Shown: positions 39,426-47,593, counted from the stretch's first letter. The stretch: DNA of 47,593 nucleotides from Chloroflexota bacterium (GCA_016190695.1 JACPQC010000017.1:1-47593); one strand, 5' to 3'. Made by a program: numbers and translations. Notes: generated from the sequence alone by a model not told the origin.

Positions 39426-40662
39426 GAGCCAGGCAAGGGGGGAGGTGAAGGCCCCTCCCTCTAAAAGCTATACTATCAGGGCGTTGATGTGCGCTGCCCT
39501 GGCGGGAGGCCAGAGCGAGATAGTGGCACCGCTCAGTTCCGAGGATACCGACGCCGCCATAAACGTGCTAAGAGGCATAGGCGTCCGGGTCCAGAGGGAG
39601 GAAGGGTTGTGGCGGGTCAGCGGCGGCTATTTTCAGCCTCCGGAAGGTGAGCTTCACTGCGGCGATTCCGCGGCTACGCTGAGATTCATGACCGCTATCT
39701 GTGCTGTTGTGCCGGGTACCTGCCGGCTTACTGCCGGTCCATCCCTGGCGAAGAGGCCCGTTGGCCCGCTGGTACAGGCGCTGGGCAAGCTGGGGCTGGA
39801 ATGTTCCTCCGCTGGAGACCTGCCCCCGGTAGTGGTCGGCGAAGGTTTCAGGGGCGGCGAGACCGAGCTGCCCGGAGACATAAGCTCCCAGTTCATTTCC
39901 GCCCTGCTGCTGGTGGCCCCCCTGGCCGAGGAAGGCGCGGTGATAAAGCTGACCACAGTGCTGGAATCGAAGCCCTATGTGCTGATGACCCTGGAGTGCA
40001 TGGACAGCTTCGGGGTCAAGGTGTCCTGGGATGGCGACCGGTTCGAGATAGCCAGGCAACAGTACCAGCCGACCAGGTACCGCGTCGAGGGCGACTGGTC
40101 TTCCGCGGCCTTCTTCCTGGCCCTGGGGGCGCTGGCCGGTGAGGTGAAGGTGATTGGACTGAACCCGGCCAGTCTTCAGGCAGATAAAGCAATACTGAAC
40201 CTGTTGATAGAGATGGGGGCAACGGTGGAGGTGGAAGAGAGCACGGTGACGGTACGCCGGTCAGACCTCAGGGCGATAACCGCTGACCTGTCTGACTGCA
40301 TAGACCTGCTGCCGGTGGCGGCAGTGCTGGCCGCAGTGGCCCGGGGTGAAAGCCAGTTCGCCGGCATAAGCCGGGCGCGGCTCAAGGAATCAGACCGGGT
40401 GGCCGCCGTTAAGGAGGGCCTGGAGAGGATGGGTGTCAGCGTGGTAGAGGAGGAAGACCGCCTCACTATCGCCGGCGCCGGGCCGCGCGGAGCGGTTATA
40501 GATTCCAAAGGCGACCACAGGATAGCAATGGCCTTCGGCGTGCTCGGCGCGGCGGTGGGCGGTACTGTTATCCAGGATGCTGAATGCGTGGCCAAGACCT
40601 TCCCCGGTTTCTGGGAACTGCTGGAGGGCGTTGGCGGCCGGGTGGAGAAGACAGGTGAATAG
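39406..40662 (+). CDS. aroA: EPSP synthase
   Basis: 418 residues with the two inside-out alpha/beta domains. KSYTIRALMCAALA near the N-terminus, GDSAATLRF and SSQFISALL are substrate-binding segments, and KESDRVAA and DHRIAMAF close the C-terminal half. The normally conserved LPGS/NAGT-type glyphosate loop is replaced by GDSAAT, so this is not the E. coli type I loop; several class II and archaeal enzymes have GDSG or GNSG here. Overlaps aroC by eight bases. Confidence 0.95.
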   Translation: MKVALSKSQARGEVKAPPSKSYTIRALMCAALAGGQSEIVAPLSSEDTDAAINVLRGIGVRVQREEGLWRVSGGYFQPPEGELHCGDSAATLRFMTAICAVVPGTCRLTAGPSLAKRPVGPLVQALGKLGLECSSAGDLPPVVVGEGFRGGETELPGDISSQFISALLLVAPLAEEGAVIKLTTVLESKPYVLMTLECMDSFGVKVSWDGDRFEIARQQYQPTRYRVEGDWSSAAFFLALGALAGEVKVIGLNPASLQADKAILNLLIEMGATVEVEESTVTVRRSDLRAITADLSDCIDLLPVAAVLAAVARGESQFAGISRARLKESDRVAAVKEGLERMGVSVVEEEDRLTIAGAGPRGAVIDSKGDHRIAMAFGVLGAAVGGTVIQDAECVAKTFPGFWELLEGVGGRVEKTGE

Positions 40663-41743
40663 TCTGGGCAGGCTCTTCAAGATAACCACCTTTGGCGAGA
40701 GCCACGGCAGGTGCGTCGGCGTGGTCATCGATGGCTGTCCCGCCGGGCTGCCCCTGGCCGAGACGGACATCCAGGAGGAAGTTGACCGGAGGCGTCCCGG
40801 AACGGGCGTGGCCTCGACGCGGCGGAGTGAGCCAGACCGGGTAGAGGTCCTTTCCGGCGTCTTCAACGGCGTCACCACCGGCGCGCCTGTCTGCCTGCTC
40901 ATCTGGAACCAGGATGTCGACTCCTCGGATTACCAGAGGATACGCTTCCTGCCCAGGCCGGGCCATGCCGACTACACCGCTTTCGCCAAGTACGGCGGCT
41001 TCAACGATTTCCGCGGCGGGGGGCGCTTCTCCGGGCGGATAACCGCTTCTTTCGTCATGGCCGGGGCCATCGCCAAAAAGCTGCTGGTACGATGCGGCAT
41101 CGAGGTGGCCGCCCACGCCTTGGAAATAGGCGGGATACGGGCGCGGCCCATGGAGTTCGACCAGATAAAGGCCAGCGCCGTGAATGACCCCCTGAAGTGC
41201 GCCGATGCCGAGGCCTCCCGCGCCATGACCGCGCTCATCGAGGAGGCCCGCGCCGAAAGAGACAGCATTGGCGGAATCGTCGAAGGACTGGCCCGGGGCC
41301 TTCCGGTGGGCCTGGGCGAGCCGGTCTTCGATACCCTGGAGGGAGACCTGGCCAAAGCCTTGCTGGCCATACCCGCCATCAAGGGAGTGGAGTTCGGCTC
41401 GGGCTTCGCCGCCGCTATCATCAGAGGCTCGGAGAACAATGACCCCTTTGCCCTGGAGGATGGCCGGGTAGTGACCGTCAGCAACAACGCCGGCGGCGCC
41501 CTGGGCGGCATAAGCAGCGGCATGCCCCTGGTGGTCCGGGCCGCGATCAAGCCGACCGCCTCTATAGCCAGACCCCAGCAGACGGTTGACCTTGAGAAAT
41601 TGGAGATTGCCAGCCTGACCGTTGGCGGGCGGCACGATGTGTGTATCGTGCCCAGGGCAGTGCCGGTCGTAGAGGCGATGATGGCGCTGACCCTGTGCGA
41701 CTTCGCCCTGATGGCCGGCCTGGTACCGAGGGTGATAAGATGA
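40655..41743 (+). CDS. aroC: Chorismate synthase
   Basis: 362 residues, FMN-dependent. GESHGRCVGVVIDGCPAG, RRPGTG, DYTAFAKYGGFNDFRGGGR-like core and GHDVCIVPRAVPV-like end (here GGRHDVCIVPRAVPV) are all family signatures. I use the GTG at 40655, which overlaps the aroA stop, because conserved sequence begins there. Overlaps pheA by four bases (ATGA). Confidence 0.96.
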   Translation: MNSLGRLFKITTFGESHGRCVGVVIDGCPAGLPLAETDIQEEVDRRRPGTGVASTRRSEPDRVEVLSGVFNGVTTGAPVCLLIWNQDVDSSDYQRIRFLPRPGHADYTAFAKYGGFNDFRGGGRFSGRITASFVMAGAIAKKLLVRCGIEVAAHALEIGGIRARPMEFDQIKASAVNDPLKCADAEASRAMTALIEEARAERDSIGGIVEGLARGLPVGLGEPVFDTLEGDLAKALLAIPAIKGVEFGSGFAAAIIRGSENNDPFALEDGRVVTVSNNAGGALGGISSGMPLVVRAAIKPTASIARPQQTVDLEKLEIASLTVGGRHDVCIVPRAVPVVEAMMALTLCDFALMAGLVPRVIR

Positions 41744-42807
41744 ACCTGGAAGACCTCCGAAAGCGGATTGATGAGCTGGATGCCCGCATTGTTGACCTCA
41801 TCTCCCAGAGGGTGAGGCTGGCCGAGGAGATCGGCCGGGGCAAGCGCGAGGAGAACCGGCTCATCGAGGACAAAGAGCGGGAGCGCCGCGTCCTGGAGCA
41901 TGTAAAGGCGCTGGCGCGCGATGGCAACGTCAACCAGGAAGACATCGAGGAGATATACCGGCGCATAATCGCCGCCTGCAAGAGCATCCAGGGGGTGGAG
42001 GTCGCCTTCCAGGGAGAGATAGGCGCTTACAGCGAGGAGGCTGCCCTCCGCTACTTCGGGCACTCCATCATCGTCAGGCCCAGGGAGAGCCTGGAGGACG
42101 TGTTCCGGGCGGTGGAGCGGGAGGGGGCGCAGTTCGGCGTCGTTCCTATCGAGAACTCGCTGGAGGGGAGCATCAGCCGGGCCTACGACCTGATGCTGGA
42201 ATCTCCGCTGATGGTCTGCGGGGAGATCGAGCACCGCATCATCCATTGCCTCATCGGCAGCCCGGAGGCGGGGCTGGACACGATAAAGAAGGTCTACTCC
42301 CATCCCCAGGCCCTCGGCCAGTGCCGGAGCTTTCTCAGTCACCTGGGCTGCGAGGTCGTCCCCGCTTATGATACCGCCGGCAGCGTCAGGATGATAAAAG
42401 AGTCCGGGGATAAGAACGCCGCCGCCATTGCCAGCGCCAGGGCAGCCGAGATATACGGGATGAAGATAATCGCCAGGGAGATAGAGGACAACCCCAATAA
42501 CTTCACCCGCTTCTTCATCCTGTCCCGCCAGGATGCCCCACCATCGGGAAAGGACAAGACTTCCATAGTCTTTTCGGCCAAGGACAGGCCGGGGGCGCTG
42601 TACGAGGCGATGAAGGAGTTCGCCTCCAGGAATATAAACCTGACCAAGCTGGAATCGAGGCCGACCCGGCAGCGGCCCTGGGAATACAATTTCTACCTGG
42701 ACTTCGAGGGGCACCGCCAGGACAGTGCGGCCCGGGAGACGCTGGAAAGCCTGGAGCGGGTATCCCTGTTCGTAAAGGTGCTCGGTTCGTACCCGCAGGC
42801 GAGGTGA
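41740..42807 (+). CDS. pheA: Bifunctional chorismate mutase / prephenate dehydratase
   Basis: 355 residues in three parts. An AroQ chorismate mutase helix bundle (1-85: LRKRIDELDARIVDLISQR, KREENR), a prephenate dehydratase domain (about 88-262: GAYSEEAA, PIENSLEGS, NNFTRFF with the TRF motif), and an ACT domain (about 268-350: GALYEAMKEFASRNINLTKL then ESRP) for phenylalanine feedback. It makes phenylpyruvate. The ATG at 41740 overlaps the aroC stop; the longer upstream frame is a shadow of aroC. Confidence 0.96.
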   Translation: MNLEDLRKRIDELDARIVDLISQRVRLAEEIGRGKREENRLIEDKERERRVLEHVKALARDGNVNQEDIEEIYRRIIAACKSIQGVEVAFQGEIGAYSEEAALRYFGHSIIVRPRESLEDVFRAVEREGAQFGVVPIENSLEGSISRAYDLMLESPLMVCGEIEHRIIHCLIGSPEAGLDTIKKVYSHPQALGQCRSFLSHLGCEVVPAYDTAGSVRMIKESGDKNAAAIASARAAEIYGMKIIAREIEDNPNNFTRFFILSRQDAPPSGKDKTSIVFSAKDRPGALYEAMKEFASRNINLTKLESRPTRQRPWEYNFYLDFEGHRQDSAARETLESLERVSLFVKVLGSYPQAR

Positions 42808-42811
42808 GTTG

Positions 42812-43681
42812 ATGAAGGTGGCAATCATCGGCGGCGGGGGGCGGATGGGCCGCTGGTTCGCCGATTACCTGTTGAAAGACGGCAAGGAAGTGGTGGTGAG
42901 CGGCCGCACCCCGGACAAACTGCTGGAGGTGCAGCGGCAGCTTGGCGTTGAAGTCGCCTCCAATGTGGCCGCAGTTGAGGCCGCCGACGTGGTGCTGCTT
43001 TCGGTACCGATGGAGAGCCTCGAGGCAGTGGTGGCCGAGATAGCCCCCCACATCCAGCCCCACCATATTGTGATAGACATAACCTCTACCAAAGTCTTCC
43101 CGGTGGAGACGATGCACCGGCATATCAAAGACGGGCAGGTGCTGGGCGTTCATCCCCTTTTCGGCCCTGGCGCCGCCGGGGTGCGCGACCAGAATTTCGT
43201 GCTCACCCCCACCAACGACCGGGAGGCAGCACTGGCCCAGAAGGTCGGCGGCTACCTGGAGGCGAGGGGGGGCAGGGTGATGGTGATGGCCCCCCAGGAA
43301 CACGACGACATGATGACCATCGTCCTCGGCCTGTCACACTACGTGGCTATCGTGGCGGCGGACACCCTGCTCGGCTCAGACAAGCTCAGGCACAGCGGCG
43401 CGCTGGGAGGGATAACCTACAAGGTGCTGCTGACGCTGGTGGAGAGCGTGCTCTGCGAAGACCCGGAGCTTTACGCCTCCATCCAGATGAACCTGCCCGG
43501 CGTGGTCGATGTGGAAAGGTTGTTCCAGAAAAAGGCCCGGGAGTGGGCGGACCTGGTGCAGGGCCGTGACCGGGCCGCCTTTATCGAGCGGATGAAGGGC
43601 TTGAGGGAGCGGCTGGAGGCCGGCGCCCCGGACTTCGGCAAGGCCTACCGCAATCTGTACAAGATAGCCTCGGAACTGTAG
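42812..43681 (+). CDS. tyrA: Prephenate dehydrogenase
   Basis: 289 residues. N-terminal Rossmann motif GGGGRMGRW, then SVPMES, DITSTK and HPLFGPG with the catalytic His region. There is no fused chorismate mutase or ACT domain; PheA supplies the mutase. Converts prephenate to 4-hydroxyphenylpyruvate. The ATG at 42812 follows gaggtgag; a TTG at 42809 is an alternative. Last gene of the operon. Confidence 0.93.
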   Translation: MKVAIIGGGGRMGRWFADYLLKDGKEVVVSGRTPDKLLEVQRQLGVEVASNVAAVEAADVVLLSVPMESLEAVVAEIAPHIQPHHIVIDITSTKVFPVETMHRHIKDGQVLGVHPLFGPGAAGVRDQNFVLTPTNDREAALAQKVGGYLEARGGRVMVMAPQEHDDMMTIVLGLSHYVAIVAADTLLGSDKLRHSGALGGITYKVLLTLVESVLCEDPELYASIQMNLPGVVDVERLFQKKAREWADLVQGRDRAAFIERMKGLRERLEAGAPDFGKAYRNLYKIASEL

Positions 43682-43740
43682 ACGCCGAGGGTGCTTACGA
43701 AAATAGCCATTTTCATCCTTCGTGGTGGCGGCTGGCTGCC

Positions 43741-43854
43741 ATGCTGGATTGCGAGCCGGGCGAAGGGCATCCCTGTCTCTTAGATACGGATATTGTTATC
43801 GATTTCCTGAGACGGCGTGAATATGCCCGCAAGCTTCTGGAGGATTGGGCCTAG
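43741..43854 (+). pseudogene. VapC (PIN-domain) toxin N-terminal remnant
   Basis: The frame contains CLLDTDIVIDFLRRREYARK, the first strand and helix of VapC toxins with the first catalytic Asp, then stops at 43852. The middle and C-terminal acidic residues are missing and no antitoxin is present. The remainder of the 43682-44033 gap holds no gene; agggtgctgaaaaagcccc (43931-43949) looks like an insertion-sequence end or terminator fragment. Confidence 0.5.
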
Positions 43855-44033
43855 ACCATGCCACTTCCCGGTAGCGTATCATTTTGAAGTGGGAGTTTAC
43901 CGCCGCAGCCTACAACCTGCCCATCTTAGCAGGGTGCTGAAAAAGCCCCATTGGGTAGCTGACTTTACATTACCTTGAAAACCATCCCCTTCCCGTTGTA
44001 GACTAATTCCGGAATGCTGGGGATCGTTTGCCT

Positions 44034-44870
44034 ATGAAACTGTGGCTGGTACAACTGGAACCAAAGCTTTTCGACAAGCAGGCCAACACCGCCAAAATCC
44101 TCGATTACGTTGACCGCGCCGCCGATGCCGGCTTGGACCTGGTGGTCTTCCCGGAGATGGCGCTGACCGGCTACATGTGCCAGGAGCGCTTCTACGAGCT
44201 GGCCGAGCCGGTGCCCGGCCCTTCAACCGCGCCCATCATGGAGAAGGCCAGGGAGAAGGGCGTTTATGTCCTCATCGGCCTGCCTGAGCTTAGAGGCAGC
44301 TACGTGTACAACTCGGCGGCGCTGTTCGGCCCGGATGGCCTGTGCGGGATATGGAGAAAGCTGGTGCTGGCCACGCTGTGGAGCCCGGCTGCGATATACG
44401 ACGAGGGCATGTTCTTCAAGCCCGGCGTGGACATTGATACTTTCGACACCCGCCTGGGCAGGGTCGGCGTGGAGATATGCCGTGACATCTATTACCCGGA
44501 GATCACCCGCGCTCATGCCTACCGGGGGGCGCTGCTGCTGCTCTGTATCAGCGCCGTGCCTGGCCAGGTGTATCAAAGATTTCATACACTAGCTAAGGCC
44601 AGGGCGCTGGAGAACTGCGCCTGGTTCGGCTACGTCAACCAGGCCGGGCGGCAGAAGCAGACCGTCTTCGGCGGGGGAAGCTGCGTCATCGACCAGTTTG
44701 GCGATGTCAGGCAGACTGCTTCGGCGGGCGGGGAGGCCGGGGAAGAGGTCATCGAGCAGGAGATAGACATGGAGCAAGCCCATAAAGAGAGACTGAGCCG
44801 CTGGTACATCGTCGGGCAGACCAGGCCGGACATCCTGAGAAGGGCGGCGGACATCGTCAGCGAACTCTGA
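44034..44870 (+). CDS. Carbon-nitrogen hydrolase (nitrilase family)
   Basis: 278 residues, cytosolic. The catalytic triad is E41 (FPEMALTGY), K109 (WRKLVL) and C149 (EICRDIYYPE). Such amidases hydrolyse amides, N-carbamoyl compounds or nitriles. A cupin and a PreA-like oxidoreductase follow, which could mean a pyrimidine-like or amide degradation route, with this as the ureidopropionase-type step; that is inference. I use the ATG at 44034; a TTG at 44028 would add two residues. Confidence 0.88.
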   Translation: MKLWLVQLEPKLFDKQANTAKILDYVDRAADAGLDLVVFPEMALTGYMCQERFYELAEPVPGPSTAPIMEKAREKGVYVLIGLPELRGSYVYNSAALFGPDGLCGIWRKLVLATLWSPAAIYDEGMFFKPGVDIDTFDTRLGRVGVEICRDIYYPEITRAHAYRGALLLLCISAVPGQVYQRFHTLAKARALENCAWFGYVNQAGRQKQTVFGGGSCVIDQFGDVRQTASAGGEAGEEVIEQEIDMEQAHKERLSRWYIVGQTRPDILRRAADIVSEL

Positions 44871-44890
44871 GGTCGGCAGGAGGTATTACC

Positions 44891-45322
44891 ATGTTCCAGG
44901 ACATAGCCAGGGAAATAGCCAAAGTGAAGATAGACCCGCAGGCGCGGATGAAGATCATGAGGACGCCCCACGGCAACCTTTACGTGCGGGGGGAGATGAT
45001 ACGCATCCCACGCTGCAGCGCCTTGCTGGAGGACTTCGCCCCCGGGGCGCATTTCGCCTGGACCTTCTCTTTCGATGAGTTCCACTATATCCTGGCGGGC
45101 AAGGCCGAGGTCACCTACAGCCTGATAAATGACCTGTACAATAAGAAGACGACCATGACCGTAGAGCCGGGGGACGCCTACCTGATACCCTGCGGGGCGC
45201 ACGTCGAGTGGAAGGTGGACCCCTCCGGCCCTCTGCAGAAGCTGTGCGTCTGGATGCCGGGCAGCCCGGCCAGGGAGATGCCGCCGGGGACCACCGGCTT
45301 TGTGGATGATTACGAGGGGTAA
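44891..45322 (+). CDS. Cupin-domain protein
   Basis: 143 residues with one cupin barrel. FDEFHYILAGKAEVTYSL corresponds to cupin motif 1, where only one His remains, and PGDAYLIPCGAHVEW to motif 2. Metal binding is thus uncertain. Found 20 bases after the nitrilase gene; similar proteins are ethanolamine-utilisation EutQ-like or sugar-binding cupins. The exact role is unknown. Confidence 0.8.
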   Translation: MFQDIAREIAKVKIDPQARMKIMRTPHGNLYVRGEMIRIPRCSALLEDFAPGAHFAWTFSFDEFHYILAGKAEVTYSLINDLYNKKTTMTVEPGDAYLIPCGAHVEWKVDPSGPLQKLCVWMPGSPAREMPPGTTGFVDDYEG

Positions 45323-45361
45323 TGGAGCGCAGAGATTGTTGGTCAGGACAATCGACTCTTA

Positions 45362-45430
45362 TGTCATTCCCTCGAAGGAGGGAATCCATGAAGCTTATAG
45401 CTGGATTCCCCGCCTTCGCGTGGAATGACA
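45362..45430. repeat. 69-bp inverted-repeat element
   Basis: Terminal 9-bp inverted repeats tgtcattcc (45362-45370) / ggaatgaca (45422-45430) enclose a second pair, ggaatcca / tggattcc. Related pieces occur near 110-145 and 47058-47105. It lies between the cupin and PreA-like genes. Confidence 0.7.
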
Positions 45431-45513
45431 GTAGTGTAAGCAAAGATTGTCTAGCTATCAAGCTGACATGAGACTGGCCGATACTTTACAACAGTTTGGC
45501 GAAGGAGACTGAG

Positions 45514-46920
45514 ATGGTAGACCTGAGGACAACCTACATGGGTGTGGAGATGAAGAACCCGCTCATCATCGGGGCCGGGCCGACGACCCACACCCCTGAG
45601 ATATGCCAGAAGGCGGCGCAGGCGGGCTGGGGCGGGGTGGTATTGAAGACCAACGTGGCCGATGAAGTGGTTGACGGCAGCGCCGGCGGGCCGGTGTGGG
45701 ACTTCAAGGTGCCGCACCCCTTTTATAAACTGCTCGACCGCACCGGCCAGAGATGGCAGTCCCGCGTCATCAAGACGAATCCCCCTCGCTCCCGGGGCGG
45801 CGAAAAGCTGGGCAAGATACCCCAGGACTGGACCTTCGGCTCCTTCTTCCAGACCGACCCGGAGACGGGCTGTATCATGACCAGCATCGGGCTGTTCTTC
45901 AACGGCGACGACAAATATCCCTACTACGTGAGCAAGACAAAGGAGTTGGTGGAAGGCACCGACTGCAAGGTCATCGCCAGCATCGCCGCCCTTACCGAGA
46001 AGGGGTGGGAGCAACAGTGCCGCCTGATAAACCAGTCCAAGGCGGACATGGTGGAACTGAACATGGGCTGCTGGATAATCGGTGCGATACACCCCCAGAG
46101 CGGGCAGTTCGTCAAGGTGGGCATGGGCATGTACCCTGAGATCGTGGAGCGGTGGACCCGGTTCTGCGCCGAGCGCCTGGAGAAGCCAATGGGGGTCAAG
46201 CTGCCGCCCCACTGCCCCGACCCCCTGGCCTCGGTGCAGGCGGCGATACGGGGCGGCGCCAAGGCGGTGCAATATGCTGACGCCTATCCTTATTTCCCCC
46301 CTATCCCGGCCATAATAATCGACCCGGATACCCTGCAGGTGGGCGCTATGCCCGGCGTGCCCTTCACCTGGGGGCTGTACTGGGGCAACGAGACCCCGTA
46401 CATCTGCGGCTGTATGGCCCATTTCCGGCTGAACGGAGTGAACATAGACCTCAGTGGCTGCGGCGGGGTGCGCGAGCCCAAGGCGGTGCTGCGCCTGCTC
46501 ATGGCCGGGGCTTCCTCGGTGCAGACCTGTACCGTCACCTGCGTCGAGGGCGTGGACGTGGGCACGGAGTGGCTGGACGATATAACGTGGTGGATGGAGG
46601 AACACGGCTACAACAGCATCGGGGATATCCAGGGCATAGTGGCCAACAGGAAGAAGCTGACGCCGGACGCCTCCAGGTTCGTCCCGGCGGACATCCCCCA
46701 GATAATGGGCGGCCCGCTGCCCAGCGTGCGGGTGGCGCTGGACGAGAAGGGGTGCATCAATTGCGGCTGGTGCAAGCAGTGCTGCCTGCACCTGGCCATC
46801 ACCATGCAGAACGGCCGCCCCGTCATTGACCAGAAGCAGTGCGAGGTCTGCGGCATGTGCGTGGCGGTGTGCCCCACTCAGGTGCTGTCCATAGTGCCGC
46901 GGAATGGGGGAGGCAGCTAA
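45514..46920 (+). CDS. PreA-like dihydropyrimidine dehydrogenase-family oxidoreductase with two 4Fe-4S clusters
   Basis: 468 residues. An FMN-binding TIM barrel of the dihydroorotate/dihydropyrimidine dehydrogenase family (PLIIGAGPTTHT at the N-terminus, GVKLPPHC, SGCGGVREP, AGASSVQTCT) followed by a ferredoxin domain with CINCGWCKQCC and CEVCGMCVAVCP. Canonical PreA/DPD has NxSCP with the catalytic Cys region; here it is NMGCWIIG, so the substrate is likely different. No PreT-like flavin subunit is adjacent. The ATG at 45514 follows an aaggag site. Confidence 0.85.
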   Translation: MVDLRTTYMGVEMKNPLIIGAGPTTHTPEICQKAAQAGWGGVVLKTNVADEVVDGSAGGPVWDFKVPHPFYKLLDRTGQRWQSRVIKTNPPRSRGGEKLGKIPQDWTFGSFFQTDPETGCIMTSIGLFFNGDDKYPYYVSKTKELVEGTDCKVIASIAALTEKGWEQQCRLINQSKADMVELNMGCWIIGAIHPQSGQFVKVGMGMYPEIVERWTRFCAERLEKPMGVKLPPHCPDPLASVQAAIRGGAKAVQYADAYPYFPPIPAIIIDPDTLQVGAMPGVPFTWGLYWGNETPYICGCMAHFRLNGVNIDLSGCGGVREPKAVLRLLMAGASSVQTCTVTCVEGVDVGTEWLDDITWWMEEHGYNSIGDIQGIVANRKKLTPDASRFVPADIPQIMGGPLPSVRVALDEKGCINCGWCKQCCLHLAITMQNGRPVIDQKQCEVCGMCVAVCPTQVLSIVPRNGGGS

Positions 46921-46994
46921 TGTGCGAAGCGTTGAGCGTGTCATTACCACCCCCGATGGATACCCATCAGCTTGCTGGGGGGTGCGTCACTTCG

Positions 46995-47112
46995 TACCCC
47001 GTATCAAGTACGGGTTCACCCTGAACGGTTCACCGTGAACGGGGCAGGCTTCGATACGGAATCCAGGGGGTAGGGTGACTGGATTCCAGCCTTCGCTGGA
47101 ATGACGTTTTTG
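46995..47112. repeat. Composite dispersed repeats
   Basis: Contains accccgtatcaagtacggg (compare 2844-2863), a gttcac/gtgaac dyad, and ggaatccag ... ctggattcc followed by agccttcgctggaatgac. The 46921-47500 stretch holds no convincing gene; small hairpins such as ctcat/atgag near 47210-47231 were seen without a recognisable RNA family. Confidence 0.5.
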
Positions 47113-47460
47113 CAAGCTGGAGTGACGTTCTATCAGACTAAGCACTGTTTTGTTGTTAAGGTATATTTGTTTTTAAGTGTGCCTCAAGGGAAAAAGGGTA
47201 TACGAAGGCAATCTCATAACAGGCGATAATGAGAGGCAGCCGGTCTCCCAAGGACCGAATTCGGCTAATCACCCGGTCATCAGCAGTCTATGTGCAATGT
47301 ACCGGGGATTACACGCCATATGAATCCCTTACTGGACTCTCTGGGGCTGGATTCTGACGTCAATGTTCTGCTCATTAGGGGTCATAAAGGTAAGGGCCTC
47401 CCAGCAGCCCAGACTTGACCCAGAGCAGACAGAATCCTACGTCGTCTTTATCGGTTTTAT

Positions 47461-47490
47461 TTGCATTTAGTTGTTCAACCATTTTATAAT
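47461..47490 (+). promoter_or_regulatory. Promoter near the window end
   Basis: TTGCAT (47461-47466), 18 bases, TATAAT (47485-47490); predicted transcription start only a few bases before the ATG at 47501. Confidence 0.45.
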
Positions 47491-47500
47491 GCTCTCAACT

Positions 47501-47593
47501 ATGAAAGTAGTAATCGCTGGTGGCCTGATTCCGATAGCCTTGGCTATCATTATGTTCGGGACATCTCGTTATTTCTGGTCTCCTCTATTTCTT
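47501..47593 (+). CDS. Start of a possible membrane protein, cut by the window end
   Basis: 31 codons remain open to the end. The hydrophobic stretch AGGLIPIALAIIMFG fits a first membrane helix or signal anchor. The ATG lies about ten bases after a TATAAT box, so the mRNA would be nearly leaderless. Family unknown. Confidence 0.4.
   Translation, partial: MKVVIAGGLIPIALAIIMFGTSRYFWSPLFL

Noticed and set aside
39406-40662. EPSP synthase as a foreign or resistance-type gene
   Set aside because: The variant loop is shared with many natural enzymes, and the gene is embedded by overlaps in the native operon.
47150-47480. Possible structured RNA or riboswitch near the right end
   Set aside because: Short hairpins are visible but no conserved core of a known class could be matched by eye.
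1-47593. CRISPR array, prophage or complete insertion sequence
   Set aside because: No regularly spaced direct repeats, phage genes or transposase genes are visible; repeats are short dispersed palindromic units.

Overview
The window reads as a chromosomal segment of an anaerobic, moderately high-GC bacterium. The gene content (ADP-glucose and trehalose genes, a molybdenum hydroxylase cluster, a stand-alone acyl-CoA carboxyltransferase, an aldehyde:ferredoxin oxidoreductase remnant, a PreA-like oxidoreductase, many short tgtcattcc/tgtcattgcgag repeats) is what I would expect from a Chloroflexota of the Dehalococcoidia type. That assignment is inference; no rRNA or other phylogenetic marker beyond ribosomal proteins L21, L27 and L31 is present. 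Sigma70-like promoters with good -35/-10 boxes are easy to see and support most operon starts.

Layout. 1-7.8 kb: glgC-galT (+), a MerR regulator with its own 19-bp-spacer promoter (-), otsA-otsB for trehalose (-), a sulfite-oxidase-like molybdoprotein (+) and a YdjM-like membrane protein (-). 7.9-15.6 kb: a somewhat AT-richer dehydrogenase pair (MDR and SDR), then a xanthine-dehydrogenase-family set (FAD, 2Fe-2S and Mo subunits, plus a second FAD subunit with a Cys-rich insert) and a MocA-like cofactor cytidylyltransferase. 15.7-17 kb: an MFS transporter. 17-21.4 kb (-): ferredoxin, hemerythrin-like protein, NifS/IscS-like protein, IscU, a 59-residue zinc ribbon, DsrE-like, TusA-like and a metallo-beta-lactamase-fold protein, apparently one sulfur-handling operon. 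21.6-25.9 kb (+): copper operon csoR, CcmE-like, NfeD-like, copA, small membrane protein, YHS protein. 26-27.8 kb: rplU-rpmA-rpmE and a DUF1385 protein. 27.8-30.5 kb (-): carboxyltransferase-hisA-hisI. 30.6-34.8 kb: ybeY, a PP-loop RNA-thiolation-like protein, a methyltransferase, a MazEF-type toxin-antitoxin pair, tRNA-Trp and a membrane DOMON protein. 35-43.7 kb: a complete aromatic amino-acid operon aroF-B-D-E-K-A-C-pheA-tyrA. 44-47 kb: nitrilase, cupin and PreA-like oxidoreductase, then a repeat-bearing, gene-poor end.

Main discoveries. (1) The aro operon is preceded by a consensus promoter, a 27-codon leader peptide with Tyr, Tyr, Phe, Phe and Trp codons clustered at codons 9-17, and an intrinsic terminator whose 5' strand is exactly complementary to a segment just after those codons: a textbook-shaped ribosome-mediated attenuator, here serving the whole shikimate/Phe/Tyr pathway. 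(2) The NifS/IscS-like protein keeps its catalytic Cys but has Gln where the PLP-binding Lys should be, with neighbouring cofactor residues also changed, although it sits directly beside IscU, TusA and DsrE genes. (3) Two housekeeping genes appear to start at non-canonical codons: rplU at ATT and hisA at ACG. (4) The copper operon carries a CcmE-like OB-fold protein without the HxxxY haem site but ending in CxxCH.

Broken genes: the first part of an aldehyde:ferredoxin oxidoreductase lies immediately before the rplU promoter, and a VapC (PIN-domain) N-terminus lies after tyrA.
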